Shown: positions 52,796 to 64,000 of the stretch, piece by piece | How the letters are laid out: the number at the start of each line of letters is the position of its first letter | Position numbering within the stretch: position 1 is the first letter of the stretch | Assembly: GCA_023525715.1 (NCBI GenBank) | Contig: CM042012.1 | Coordinates: forward strand, 39,140,689-39,204,688 | Reading direction: 5' to 3' | Length of the DNA stretch: 64,000 bases | From: Cichorium intybus | Taxonomy: Eukaryota; Streptophyta; Magnoliopsida; Asterales; Asteraceae | Position numbers and translations under genes: made by a program | The notes under the pieces: model-generated | What the model was told of the DNA's origin: nothing | Seen by the model: only the letters and a program-made list of their open reading frames with translations | Database searches by the model: none

Positions 52796-53854
52796 TAAAT
52801 TAATTTAGGACATGTTTAATTTTTTTTATGTCTTTTTTAATTTAATGTAATGTTTTTTTATTTTAATATTATGGTTTTTAATTAATATAATGTTTTTATT
52901 TAAATTTAATTTAATGTTTGGTTTTAATTAAAAAAACGTAAAATATAAATGTGACGTAGAAATTAAAATGGTAGTCATGGGAGTCTTGCACACCCCTAGT
53001 GGAAGTCTTGGAAGTCTTTGTGACGTTGCGATGACATGGCGGTAGTCTTGGGTTGTTATGGGTGTCTTGCACACCCTTTAGCCTTAAGGCTTATTCGAAA
53101 TTAGCTATAGATCAGTGTAACATCAAAACATCGCGCATCAGAGGCTAGCACTTTTCAATAATAAAAAGTTAATTAAATGTTATTAATTTAAGAAGTGATA
53201 ATGTAGGTGTTTTCATGAATAAGGATGTTGGTAACTTTCGAGGAGAGAAAAACTATGTATGTAACTTTTAAATGGTAAACTACAGCATCTAAGCGGTTCA
53301 CGTTAATCTGTCTCAAAGCCTATGTGGGAGGTCAATCATAAAACACTATCGAATTTTGGGCGTCTTAGAATTTGAACCTTAGGCCTCCTGTATGGAATCA
53401 CGCACCTCAACCACTAGGCTCTCACCATCCGAGGGGGGTGTTAACTTTTAAATGACACCACTTTTTAATTTGGACTAGGAATTTGTAATGTAGGATGTGA
53501 CGGTTCGAAAGGTTAGTTTAAGACCTATAATATAAAAAAGTCCCCAACTTGGGTGAGTTTAGGACATATAGTAATCTAAGGGGCCGTTTGTGTTCAAGAG
53601 AAATCTTCTAAATGACTAAAACTTTTAGGGCTTGAACCCTTCTTTTTGGATGATATGTATAAGTAATGTTAATTAGTGAGTTATGATTAATTAAGTGATT
53701 ATGTTATATTTAATTATCTAATGTAGGTGTTTATTGACCTTCCAGATGTTCAAGGAAGCATTTGTGATAACATACGAAAACTAAGGTGAGTACACAGTGT
53801 AAGATGAGTATGTAACCATTTTGATTTTGATTCGATTGGTTGATTTTTGTATGA

Positions 53855-54030
53855 TGAAAGTTAACTATCTACTATAAATGATTTTGATGAGAACTTATTT
53901 GATCAATATAGATGATTTTGACAAGAACTTAATTATTCACCATATATGATTACAATGAGAATTTAAAGATTCAATATAGATGATTTCTATGAGAACTTCG
54001 TTTCACCATAGATGATTTTAATGACAAATA
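53855..54030. repeat. Degenerate ~38-bp minisatellite
   Basis: About four copies of a unit built on ATATAGATGATTTTGATGAG and AACTTATTT..TCA. Confidence 0.7.
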
Positions 54031-54288
54031 CATTCTTCATGTTCGATGAAATAACGATAATGTATCTAACTCTAAGTTACCCCACTAGACTTTTTAATCT
54101 AATGTATTATTTGATGTGTAGTCCTGATGAGGAGTTAACTACTAGCAGAAGTTATTAGTTAGCGGAAGTTATGGATGAGTGAATAAATAGAAATTTGAAG
54201 ACTTTTAGGTTAGAAATTACATAGACAATCTTTATTGACTTTGCATGTAATTTTGATAGGATAATCCCTCATATCTCTAAGAAAATAT

Positions 54289-54362
54289 TATACTTTGAAG
54301 TTGATGCACGATGATATTATATTTTTACTTTGAATTTGATGCACGATGATATTATATTTTTG
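54289..54362. repeat. Tandem pair, ~37-bp unit
   Basis: TACTTTGAAGTTGATGCACG followed by ATGATATTATATTTTT, twice in succession. Confidence 0.85.
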
Positions 54363-55037
54363 AAAATATATTAAATTTGATATTTCAATAAGCCTATTCC
54401 TATATGTGGGGCATTTCAATCAGATAGTCCAAAAATGCTTCAAACAGATAAGTACCACAAATCACAGTTAAACAACTATTAGCTTTAGGCAGTTATCTTT
54501 AGGACTTGGAAGTGTTTTAATGGCAACAACAATAAGAACTAGCAATAAATAACTGCACAACATTAGCTATTGATCATATTAATATAAACACATCAGTGGC
54601 AATGCAGTGGAAACACATCACTGGTCAGTAGCAGCTACTGGTCAGTAGCTACTAAATCTATCGACAACTGTCATCAATGCGTGTAGTAATATATACTTTT
54701 TAATAGATCCATTCAACAACACCACTTACAATCTACTGTATAAGAAAACAATTGCAACCCTCAAATCGTTTTAGGTTATGGCGCTCTACCCCTTGACCCC
54801 GCCCACTAAACTACAAGAGGTGTTGCCCTTGACCTCGTAAGGGGGCATAGCCCCATTGAGTTCGAGATCAAACTAGCTCATACACGTGTGTTTTCCGCAC
54901 CTCCTCACACATACTTGAGCATTACTCATAATCACACTCGTGCAAATCCTAAGTTTCTAGAATTCCTGATGATACTAAGATCAACAAGTATTTTATCAAG
55001 ATTATATATCCGTTTGAGCAAAGGTCATATTTTTTAC

Positions 55038-55190
55038 CCGTGGCAGAACCGGAAATTTGGATAAGAGATAGAGATCTACAACTAATACAATTGGGATACA
55101 AGATTTTATTGCGTGTTCAAGATTAAATAATTAATACATATAAAAATAGGATGCTACAACACTCCACTCTCACAGATAGCTCTGCCACTG
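55038..55190. mobile_element. Short hAT MITE (probable)
   Basis: Left CCGTGGCAGAACC, right (reverse complement) CAGTGGCAGAGCTA. 8-bp flanks TTTTTTAC / TATTTCAC match at 6 of 8. Same TIR family as 51369-51568. Confidence 0.6.
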
Positions 55191-55411
55191 TATTTCACAT
55201 AAGACAAACATTAGATCTTTATAACTTTGGGAGGATTTTATCTGCACTAAACTTTCCTTATTTACACTAGAAGATGATTAGATGATAATTGATTTTTTGT
55301 GAATGATGTGATTTTCGTATTTAATATAATATTATTTTTGGATGCTACTTGATATTAAAGAAAGAGATGAGTGAATGCAATCAGTCAAATGTATCGCGCC
55401 ATTCATATTTC

Positions 55412-55517
<106 letters not shown>

Positions 55518-55617
55518 ATTGTTTTTGTAATTGTATTATATATAAGGTTTTATATGTATTTTAGTATTTTTTTAGTTATTCCATCGTTAGACTCCTGATA
55601 AAAAAAATAGTAATATT

Positions 55618-55762
55618 CCAACACCACAACCACAAACTGTCACCACCGTTAATGTCACCTCCACCACCTCTACCACCAGCGCTACCTCTACCGCCACCAA
55701 CGCCACCGCCACCACCCACCGTCACCACCACCTCCTCCATCTCCGCCACTGCCACAGTGGCG
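55618..55762. repeat. (CCACCN)n low-complexity repeat
   Basis: CCACCACC/CCGCCACC-type trinucleotide-rich tract; the minus strand would encode Gly/Val-rich sequence. It lies next to the inverted OTU fragment. Confidence 0.8.
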
Positions 55763-55765
55763 GAG

Positions 55766-55817
55766 ATAACACCATACTTGTTAGCAATTAGAAAACTAGT
55801 GGCCGATATAATCATCT
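55766..55817 (-). pseudogene. Inverted ~50-bp fragment of an OTU-domain sequence
   Basis: The minus strand encodes ATSFLIANKYGVI, matching ATSFLIANMYNVI in the plus-strand gene at about 57586-57624. The DNA is also closely similar (ACTAGTTTTCT.ATTGC.AACA). It suggests a second, inverted and mostly lost copy about 1.8 kb upstream. Confidence 0.7.
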
Positions 55818-55829
55818 AATTTTGAGTTG

Positions 55830-56546
55830 GTGCAAATTTTGATCCGTAGATCTACTTCATATGGTGTAATTTATATGACTTTAAGTAATCAATAAGTAAT
55901 CAATGCATACTCTTGGGAGTGATCATAAATCTACTTCATATGGTGTAATTTATTAGTATTATATAATATTATTATTTATATATTTTAAATAAATAATATG
56001 GAAAGTAAGATAAATGAGAATTACAAGAATTAAGGGGTATAGTTTGAAATTTCATAAAAGAGCAACAAGATATCTGAGAACCAAAAGGAGAAATCACAAT
56101 CAAACCATACAGTTTCATTTGCTCTGTATCTTGATAGTTAGATTCTTTTCAAGAGATGGGAGAATATAAAGTTAATCATACAATAGTATGATGTGATTTA
56201 AGATAAAAAGGAGAAAGTTTGATGTGATTTAAGATAAAAAGGAGCAATAATATAATCATAGAATAATATATTGATCAATAATTACAAATCATACATCTCT
56301 GATTCAAACGTCAAATTTGTTATAAATAGCACTGCATGGTTTGCAATTACATAAATCGATAGTAAGAACAAATACAAAAAATTTCATTATACAGTTAAGG
56401 TGAATGGATAATTGGCAAGATCTATTTAGTACGTTTTACGATCAAACAAATTATGAGGTATATCAACATAGTGATACTTAGCTTGTATTTCTATTTTATC
56501 ATATATATATATATATATATATATAAGTTTTGTATGTGTTATCTAG
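55830..56546. other. Intergenic, nothing recognised
   Basis: AT-rich, with a short (TA)11 tract at 56501-56524. It may contain lost 5' parts of the downstream transposase gene. Confidence 0.4.
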
Positions 56547-57921
56547 GCGAATAATGTCCACACAAGCAACGCAACTGGATATGATGGAAATGAAAATGAG
56601 ACTGAAAGTAATTACTACGTCGACGACTCATTGAGTTTTGAAACCAACACGGTATAAATTTTAACGTTATTAACGTATGTTTTTAGTAATATATTAATAG
56701 TAAATTACAAATCTTGAATAAAACGTAATTTTCAGGTGTTTAAATGTCGTCAAGACGTAATAGATTGGGTGCAAACTATGGGACGTTCTCGTGGTTATGT
56801 TATCATTATTAAAAACTCTAGGAAAGACTATAATAGCTGTTGGATTCGTTTGTGAAAATTGTGGATGTCAGGTGCGTAAAAGTTATGGGCTACCATGTGC
56901 GCATGAACAATATATACTTGTTAAAGAAGGTACACCCATACCACTTGCTTTACTAGACAAATTTTGGAAAAAACTTGATTTATCAGAATGGACATCATTA
57001 GAAAATGATGATTTTGATTGTGATGTTGAGCTTAAAAGGATTAACGCACAATTCAAATCAAAGTCGAGGTCTGGTAAGTTAAGTTTAATAAAGCAGTTAA
57101 GAAACATAATCACACCATCAGCAACTTCAATGGGTGAACCTGTTGATCACAAAAGCACTCGTGGGCACCCATCATTAAAGAATAAGTTTTTTGGGAAAAG
57201 ACATGTTGATTTAAACCAGAATCCACCAACTCAAGCTCCTCGAAGACATAGTGTTTCTACGTATACTCCAGATTATATGGGATCTAATATGTTCGATTTA
57301 AACTCATATCCACTCATGGATGAAATTCCAAATGAATTTCATCCATATGTCACACATATAGAAAATGTGACCGGAGATGGAAATTATGGATTCAGGGCAA
57401 TAGCTGTGTCTCTCGGTTATACTGAAGATAATTGGAGTCGAATTCGATCAGATTTGCATAATGAGTTATTAACGCACCCCATAAAATATGAAATGATTTA
57501 TGATAGTGATTTTAGAAGCATAAAGCACTCGTTGAAATTCCATGGATCATGTTTTGCACCAACCGACAAATGGATGATTATGCCGGCGACTAGTTTTCTC
57601 ATTGCAAACATGTATAATGTAATTGCCCATTTTCTAAGCAAACAAGGTTCGACGACATGCTTTCCGCTTTGGCATGGTCCGCAAGACATCCCAAATCATA
57701 CAACTATTGCCATTGCTCTCGTTTACGGTGCACATTATGTAAAGGTTGATTTACAAGGAGCGTATCCAATGCCTACTATTTTGCCACTTTGGCGTAACTA
57801 CAGATTCAACCGTTCAGCTGGATGGGAGACATTATATTATGATCGATTGAAGACCTACATCCCTCCAAATACACCACGCAATGATTGTAATATTCCAACA
57901 GTTGAGATATCTGATAATTAA
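56547..57921 (+). pseudogene. MULE/FAR1-type transposase relic: N-terminus + SWIM zinc finger + OTU domain
   Basis: Exon 56547-56651 (acidic, Asn-rich) joins in phase 0 to 56736 onward, which reads VFKCRQDVIDWVQTMGRSRG, a FAR1/MULE-type N-terminal domain. Near 56810-56850 the frame changes. The long open frame that follows (to the stop at 57919-57921) gives SWIM zinc ligands CENCGCQVRKSYGLPCAHE at about residues 21-39 of that frame. A basic Pro-rich linker and an OTU cysteine-protease-like domain follow (about residues 184-330), with FHPYVTHIENVTGDGNYGFR and, near its end, GAHYVKVDL. The DDE catalytic core between N-terminus and SWIM has been deleted. In the OTU motif the catalytic Cys of D-G-N-C is Tyr, so deubiquitinase activity is not expected. 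MULE-OTU fusions are a known plant class. Terminal inverted repeats were not identified. Confidence 0.85.
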
Positions 57922-58497
57922 TACGATATTGAAAGTGTAATAATTTGAGACATTTGCAAATTATGATATTGTTTTCTTATCATATATTTTAAATAATAAG
58001 ATATAATGTTGTTTTGTTATAATTCGATAATTTTTAGAATTTGATATGTCAACGCACCGCCTGTTAGATATTTTTATAGAATCGCCGAAAAGAAATTATT
58101 CGTCAAAACAACAATGTATTTTTAAATTAAACAAAAAAAATTTAATGTTCGTTGTTTAATAAATAAACGAAGCCAAAGACAAATACCACCAAAAAACTTT
58201 TCAAATTACGCATATATATAAGAAACTACAGTATTAATTAACGTAAATAACTAAATATATATTGTAACATTTGTTATTTGTTATTTATGATATTATATGA
58301 TCGTATAAAAGTAATTAGTTTGACAAAATATGATTTTTAGACTATATGGAATGAGTAAAGTAAAATAAAAAACGTTAATTAAGAGGAAAAGAGAAATAAA
58401 GAATAATAACTACGGAGGAAGAAGCATTGACGGGGGCATAGGCTACCACAAATGTAACAATTGTTTAATTATAAATAAGTTAGAAGGAATGGGTGAT
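57922..58497. other. Intergenic, nothing recognised
   Basis: AT-rich sequence downstream of the MULE-OTU relic, without coding frames. Confidence 0.45.
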
Positions 58498-58505
58498 GTG
58501 ACCAT

Positions 58506-58974
58506 TAGGGGTGGAAGTTATTTGGTTTGGAATCGAAAAACCCGAAGACCAAATCGAATCGAAACCGATTTTGGACCAAATCATATTCGAATTTGGTTTT
58601 TGGTTTGGTCTCGGACCAAACCGAATTTGGAATTTGGTTTATGGTTTGGTTTTTGGTCTACCGTAGTTCAGACCAAACCGAACCGAAAAACCGAATATTA
58701 TTCAATAAGTAATTAAAATATATGTTATATTATTTAATTACTTAATTACTCTGTTACCCTTACTTTTTTGGAATTTTTTTATATTTTTTTTAAAATTCGG
58801 TTTCCTTGGTCTCAAACCGAACCAAAGCGAATTCGAATTCGGTTTTCGGTTTGGTCTACAATAATTTGAATTCGGTTTGGTTCGGTTTACGGTTTGGACC
58901 AAAATATTTTCAAACCGAGGAAACCGATTCGAAGAAACCGAGAAAACCAAAAACCGAACCGATTTCCACCCCTA
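58506..58974. mobile_element. hAT MITE with mirrored GGTTTGGT-rich interior
   Basis: Ends TAGGGGTGGAA / TTTCCACCCCTA, with a perfect 8-bp duplication GTGACCAT (58498-58505 and 58975-58982). 469 bp. The arms consist of TTGGTTTGG/AACCGAA repeats complementary to each other, like the interior of the MITE at 12245-12858. Confidence 0.92.
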
Positions 58975-58982
58975 GTGACCAT

Positions 58983-59694
58983 GAAAGTGAGGGATAGGAT
59001 ATGTCTATACTTGTGATGATTATGTTTCACACTAATTTCACAATAATTTGTAGTGCAAATAGGAGGACCCATAACTTTGATATCAACACAATCTAATGAA
59101 TTAATTTTACAATTTTATTCAAAGCATGCTCTTCACGAAAAGATGAGCGACTTTTTTTTGCTTTCCGATCTTTATATATAGTCTTATGGGTATTGATAAG
59201 ACGTGAACTAAGTCCAATGTTTCACCTAGTAGTATAATGTCTAATCTAGAAAAAAATAATAAATAAATTTTGTTTGTATGTTTTGGAAAGAAAATAACGT
59301 CTAATCTAGAAGAAAAACAAAAGATATAGAAAAGTAAATTTTGATTGTATGTTTTGGAGTTGAAAAGAAATGAAAATATATCATCTTTCGTTAGTTTCTA
59401 TGTTAAGTTGAAAATGTAATAATAGTTTGTCAATTATACAATTCTTCAGTATACTAGGTTAATTTTAGGTAATTAGTCGTTGCTATTAACAAAATTAATA
59501 AAACCTTGCATATTCGAATTTTCTTCAAATCTTGAGGAAAATTTTCAAAAACGATTTAGCCAAATTATTATTCCCGATCTTTAATCGTTTTCTTTATCTT
59601 GAAAATAATATTGTGAACATAATATTTTTTAGTTTAGCTACATTTCTTTAATTTTTTTCCCTACTATTCAATCCCATTGTGTCAACAAATTATT
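58983..59694. other. Intergenic, nothing recognised
   Basis: AT-rich; an imperfect direct repeat of GTCTAATCTAGAAAAAAA and TTGTATGTTTTGGA occurs at about 59240-59360. Confidence 0.4.
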
Positions 59695-59970
59695 GCGTTT
59701 GGGTTGCTGCTTTGGCATTTGCGAATTGTTGGTAGTCTGTTCAATTGGAGCTTGATTCATTCTGGCGCAATTTGGAGTTTGTAGCTTTATTTTGGGGGTG
59801 TTGCAGTTTGGCCCTTTGTGTTCTTTCTTTATTGCAAAGGTGGAAGATAATTTTGTAGTTTGTTTTGTTGCTTTGTTGCCTTATTGTCTTGTTGTACTCT
59901 ATTCATGCTCCAGCTTCCCGCTGGAGTTTTGTCTTTTTAATATATATTGCCTTGCCGTTAAAAAAAAAAG
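59695..59970 (+). mobile_element. 5'-truncated LINE 3' tail (probable)
   Basis: T/G-rich 3' UTR-like sequence with TCATGCTCCAGCTTCCCGC, then TTTTTAATATATATTGCC and CCGTT followed by a poly(A) run at about 59960-59970. This layout is typical of plant L1-type 3' ends. No ORF remains, and no target duplication was found. Confidence 0.45.
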
Positions 59971-60097
59971 ATTATAGATTTATTTCAATGTTCATAGTAG
60001 ATAGTTGATCCGATTTGAAGATCATTTTTGGGAACGTATTTCATATAATTCAGGTTTAAAACATATCATTATTTTCAAAAGTAAATTGAGCTGAACA

Positions 60098-61305
<1,208 letters not shown>

Positions 61306-61396
<91 letters not shown>
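61306..61396. repeat. (TA)n microsatellite
   Basis: About 45 TA units separating two TA-bounded segments. Confidence 0.97.
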
Positions 61397-61398
<2 letters not shown>

Positions 61399-61713
61399 TT
61401 TGAGAACCCATATTTTCCTGAGAACTTAATTAGAACCGTTAAATCAATATCATCTCCATTAAGCGCATGATCGCCATTTTACAAATCTCATTTAATATTG
61501 ATTTTTTTTGAAACAATAATAATAATTCCTAGAAATAAGCATAATAAATTTCAAATTTAAAAAATAATAAGATTTTCTTTTTTTTAATCAGATTTTTCGA
61601 AATTACAAAAAAACATAAAAAATTTAATTGAAAAAAAAATCAGATTTCGGAATTAAAAAAACTATATAAATTCATGGTTTTGCATGCAAATGCATATATG
61701 CATATTTTCAGAA
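61397..61713. other. Segment between TA/CA tracts, no inverted ends seen
   Basis: AT-rich, ends in TGCATATATGCATA motifs like 7637-8088. No coding frame and no terminal inverted repeats were found. Confidence 0.35.
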
Positions 61714-61850
<137 letters not shown>

Positions 61851-62229
61851 TTATAATAGCTGAATACGAATAATAGACAAACCAATTTATTAAAAACAAT
61901 AATATACAATTATTTTGAATGATGCATACATGCAATATAAAAAATACAAAACAAATTCATAATATCTTTATTGTTCATTCATTGACTGTCTTGTTTATTC
62001 ACTTTATCGAAAAAGAATGTTATCCAGGCGCATTTCAAGTAATTGTAGTAAAACCTGACCTGTTGACCCTTTTGCCTTTCCGGTTGTAATTGTGAAAAGG
62101 TTGGAAGATCTGGAGGGAATCAAGTGAATTTTCTTGTTCAATTTGTTTGATAAAATTTTAAAACCTGCAAGAACATTAATAAAAATGCATATTAAATAAC
62201 ATTAATGAAAATGCATATTAAATAACATT

Positions 62230-62635
62230 AAAAAAGAACATACATGTATATATGCGCATAGGCATGTAGATTTATGCATATATGCAAATACGCACACATG
62301 TGTACACAAAACAAATCGACTTATCTGAATATGTGTACATACATTTATACACATGTGCACATACGTTTAGCACATGTATTAACATTTGAATGAATATATG
62401 CATAAACATGGATATAAACAAATTTACATATATGCATATCTGCATTTATACGTATGTGGACATACATTTATGCAGATATGTATTTATACACATGTGCAAA
62501 TACATTATGCACATATGTACTTTTTCAAAAATGCATTTACGCATATATATACATTTATGCACATATGTACATATACACATATGCACCTATTCATTTATAC
62601 ATATGCGCATATGTATACACAAACATGGATAATCC
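62230..62635. repeat. Alternating purine-pyrimidine tract (ATGCAT/ACATAT/CACATG-rich)
   Basis: About 400 bp made largely of ACATATGC, TATGCATA, CACATGTG and TATACATA steps, with few interruptions. Short frames on it merely read YTHMHIYT-type repeats and are not genes. Confidence 0.75.
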
Positions 62636-62755
62636 ATTAAAGTATTCGCTCTTAAGAGTATTTTTGGCTGAGAGTATTTTCATGGACAACACAAAATAAG
62701 GTATGTAATATTGAAGTATTCGCTCTTAAGAGTATTTTTAGGTGAGAGTTTTTGA
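62636..62755. repeat. Direct repeat pair GAAGTATTCGCTCTTAAGAG-type
   Basis: AAGTATTCGCTCTTAAGAGT followed by ATTTTTGGCTGAGAGT at about 62640; a near copy at about 62715. Confidence 0.85.
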
Positions 62756-62939
62756 AGTAAAATGTTATATTTTTAGATTATTGATGAATAATCCATTATG
62801 AAGACATATCAATATGAATACGGATCTTTAAAAGATGATTTAAAATAATTCATTTCATTAATGATTGGAGCAAGAAGAAGAAGCACAAGCCAAAGATACT
62901 TTATTAAGCCAAATATAAAGTCTGAAAAAACTGGTCTTA

Positions 62940-63778
62940 GGGCCTGTTTGATAGGCACTTAATGGCTCTTTTAAGAGGCAGGCTCTTAATTGGTAAGTTT
63001 CAGATTGTTTGTTAGCGTATTAATATAGCCTCTTATTGGATCAGATAGCCTCTTATTGGATCAGACATGGGTATGGATCTGAATAAAAATAAGAGACGCT
63101 TTTTCCTTGCCCCTACCCTTCCCGCCTCCTTCTCTTCTTTTACGACTCATCCCGCCTCCCTTCCTCTCATCTGCATCTCTGGACCGCCATCACTGATTGC
63201 TCCACCTTCTGTCTACCGGTCTCAAACACCCCGCCTGCATCTCCTTTCTCCCCTGTCTCTCCCGATCGGCGATTTGCTTTTGCTTTTTCGTTTATCGTCG
63301 GCGTTAGATCTCCGACGAGGTCTTCTCCAAACCGACGAGGTCTTCTCCATGTCTGACGAGAACTACGATTTCATCACTCTGTAACTTCTCCGAAACTTCT
63401 CTTTTTTCTTCCTCTTCTCGATTTGGTTTCTGAAAGTTGTTCCTGAATTTCGATTTTTTATGATTGTTGCCCTTTTGATTTTGTTGTTCCTGAAAGTTGT
63501 TCCTGAATTTCGATTTTTTATGATTGTTGCCCTTTTGATTTTGTAAAATTTGTTTCAATTTCTGAAATCAGAATTTAAAAAATGTGTTGAATTTTGATGT
63601 TAATGAAGAGGATTGTTCACAAGGGCACAATGGTCATATTTATCATTTTGCATAGCAGTTAAGAGGTTCTAACCAAACATTCTAATAAAATCCAGCTCTT
63701 AAAAATTGAGACCCTCTTGAAAATTAAGACCACTTAAAAATTAAGATCTTAAAAGTTAAGATCTTGTCAAACAGGCCC
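62940..63778. mobile_element. Tourist-like (PIF/Harbinger) element with a possible captured exon
   Basis: Ends GGGCCTGTTTGATAGG and (reverse complement) GGGCCTGTTTGACAAG. TTA duplications at 62937-62939 and 63779-63781. The subterminal parts (AAGAGGC/TCTTAA motifs) also pair. 839 bp. The middle (63090-63390) is C/T-rich and GC-richer than the surroundings, with an open frame ending MSDENYDFITL just before the stop at 63382-63384, where CT|GTAACT could also act as a splice donor. This looks like a captured 5' UTR and first exon (inference, parent unknown). Confidence 0.75.
63429..63543. repeat. Exact tandem duplication, 60-bp unit
   Basis: TGAAAGTTGTTCCTGAATTT ... CCCTTTTGATTTTG occurs twice, 60 bp apart, without differences. 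It lies inside the Tourist-like element. Confidence 0.95.
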
Positions 63779-63781
63779 TTA

Positions 63782-64000
63782 GTATCCACCAAATCTTTGT
63801 ATCAGTCTAATCCAAGAATAAGATATTCCTTCAGGGTAGAAGAGGTAATCTTATTAACTTTAATGCTAAATTTTTGGTTTTTGTACCCATAAAGGATCTT
63901 TAATGTTTTTAATTGATTGAATAATTCTAAATGAGTGATATGGATATTTATTAATAAATGTAATAGTAAGGGAAGAATAGCTTTCACAACGGTTAACAAT
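63782..64000. other. Intergenic, nothing recognised
   Basis: AT-rich end of the window. Confidence 0.4.

Larger units (their letters stand above)
51796..53083 (+). mobile_element. PIF/Harbinger deletion derivative
   Basis: Termini GGCCGAAGGGTATGCCACACCC and (reverse complement) GGCTAAAGGGTGTGCAAGACACCC. TTA target duplications at 51793-51795 and 53084-53086, the preferred PIF/Harbinger site. It carries a truncated transposase (52115-52795), a run of 20 C (51815-51834) and a (TA)n tract (51968-52058). Confidence 0.92.
53087..54880. other. Intergenic with degraded LTR-like sequence and small tandem repeats
   Basis: GGATGTGACGGTTCG near 53500 and AAGGTGAGTACAC near 53783 resemble LTR motifs seen elsewhere in the window. 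No borders could be paired. Direct repeats are listed separately. Confidence 0.35.

Noticed and set aside
62386..62699. Three overlapping Tyr/His/Met-rich open frames
   Set aside because: Generated by the alternating purine-pyrimidine repeat; open in all three frames at once.

Overview
This is a plant nuclear window. It is AT-rich, has plant-type LTR retrotransposons primed by initiator-Met tRNA, PIF/Harbinger, hAT and Tourist-like MITEs, a MULE/FAR1-type transposase relic joined to an OTU domain, a Helitron 3' end, and many long (TA)n microsatellites. The mix suggests a eudicot; the family cannot be fixed from this sequence. No ordinary single-copy host gene is evident, and almost everything recognisable is mobile DNA or gene fragments carried by mobile DNA.

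Layout. 1-1117: end of a minus-strand Ty3/gypsy LTR. 1118-9170: long (TA)n tracts bounding several TA-flanked MITE-like elements (1223-2676, 7049-7535, 8288-9010), a MITE at 3192-3899 and an LTR fragment with tandem repeats at 5116-5990. 9690-10480: decayed MULE transposase. 10591-15690: plus-strand Ty3/gypsy element (2.8-kb LTR holding a hAT MITE, then broken gag-pol) that stops inside reverse transcriptase. 15.7-19.8 kb: patchwork of intron-containing gene fragments (FHA domain, a TPR-protein exon, others) ending in a Helitron-type 3' terminus at 19800. 19.8-27.4 kb: mostly unrecognised AT-rich DNA with one hAT MITE.

27462-44984: a minus-strand chromovirus-type Ty3/gypsy element with matching 1806-bp LTRs and a GCAGA target duplication. 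Its gag-pol frame is split by a 9088-bp plus-strand LTR element (30600-39687; two 2677-bp LTRs with about 2 differences; ACCCA target duplication). That inner element lacks almost all of gag-pol. Instead it carries, on the opposite strand, an apparently intact three-exon RWP-RK (RKD-type) transcription factor gene (34590-36056, 390 codons) between a gag-start remnant and an integrase tail. I consider this the most interesting object in the window: a recently mobile non-autonomous retrotransposon carrying a plant developmental regulator with its introns.

46350-50315: internally deleted minus-strand Ty1/copia element. 51796-53083: PIF/Harbinger deletion derivative. 51369, 55038 and 58506: short hAT MITEs. 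56547-57921: MULE/FAR1-SWIM-OTU relic whose OTU catalytic Cys is Tyr. 59.7-59.97 kb: probable LINE tail. 60.1-61.85 kb: (TA)n-flanked elements. 62940-63778: Tourist-like element with a possible captured exon.

Chronology from structure: the copia LTRs differ by about 1%, the outer gypsy LTRs by about 0.6%, and the nested element's LTRs by about 0.1% or less. The RWP-RK-bearing insertion is therefore the youngest datable event here.
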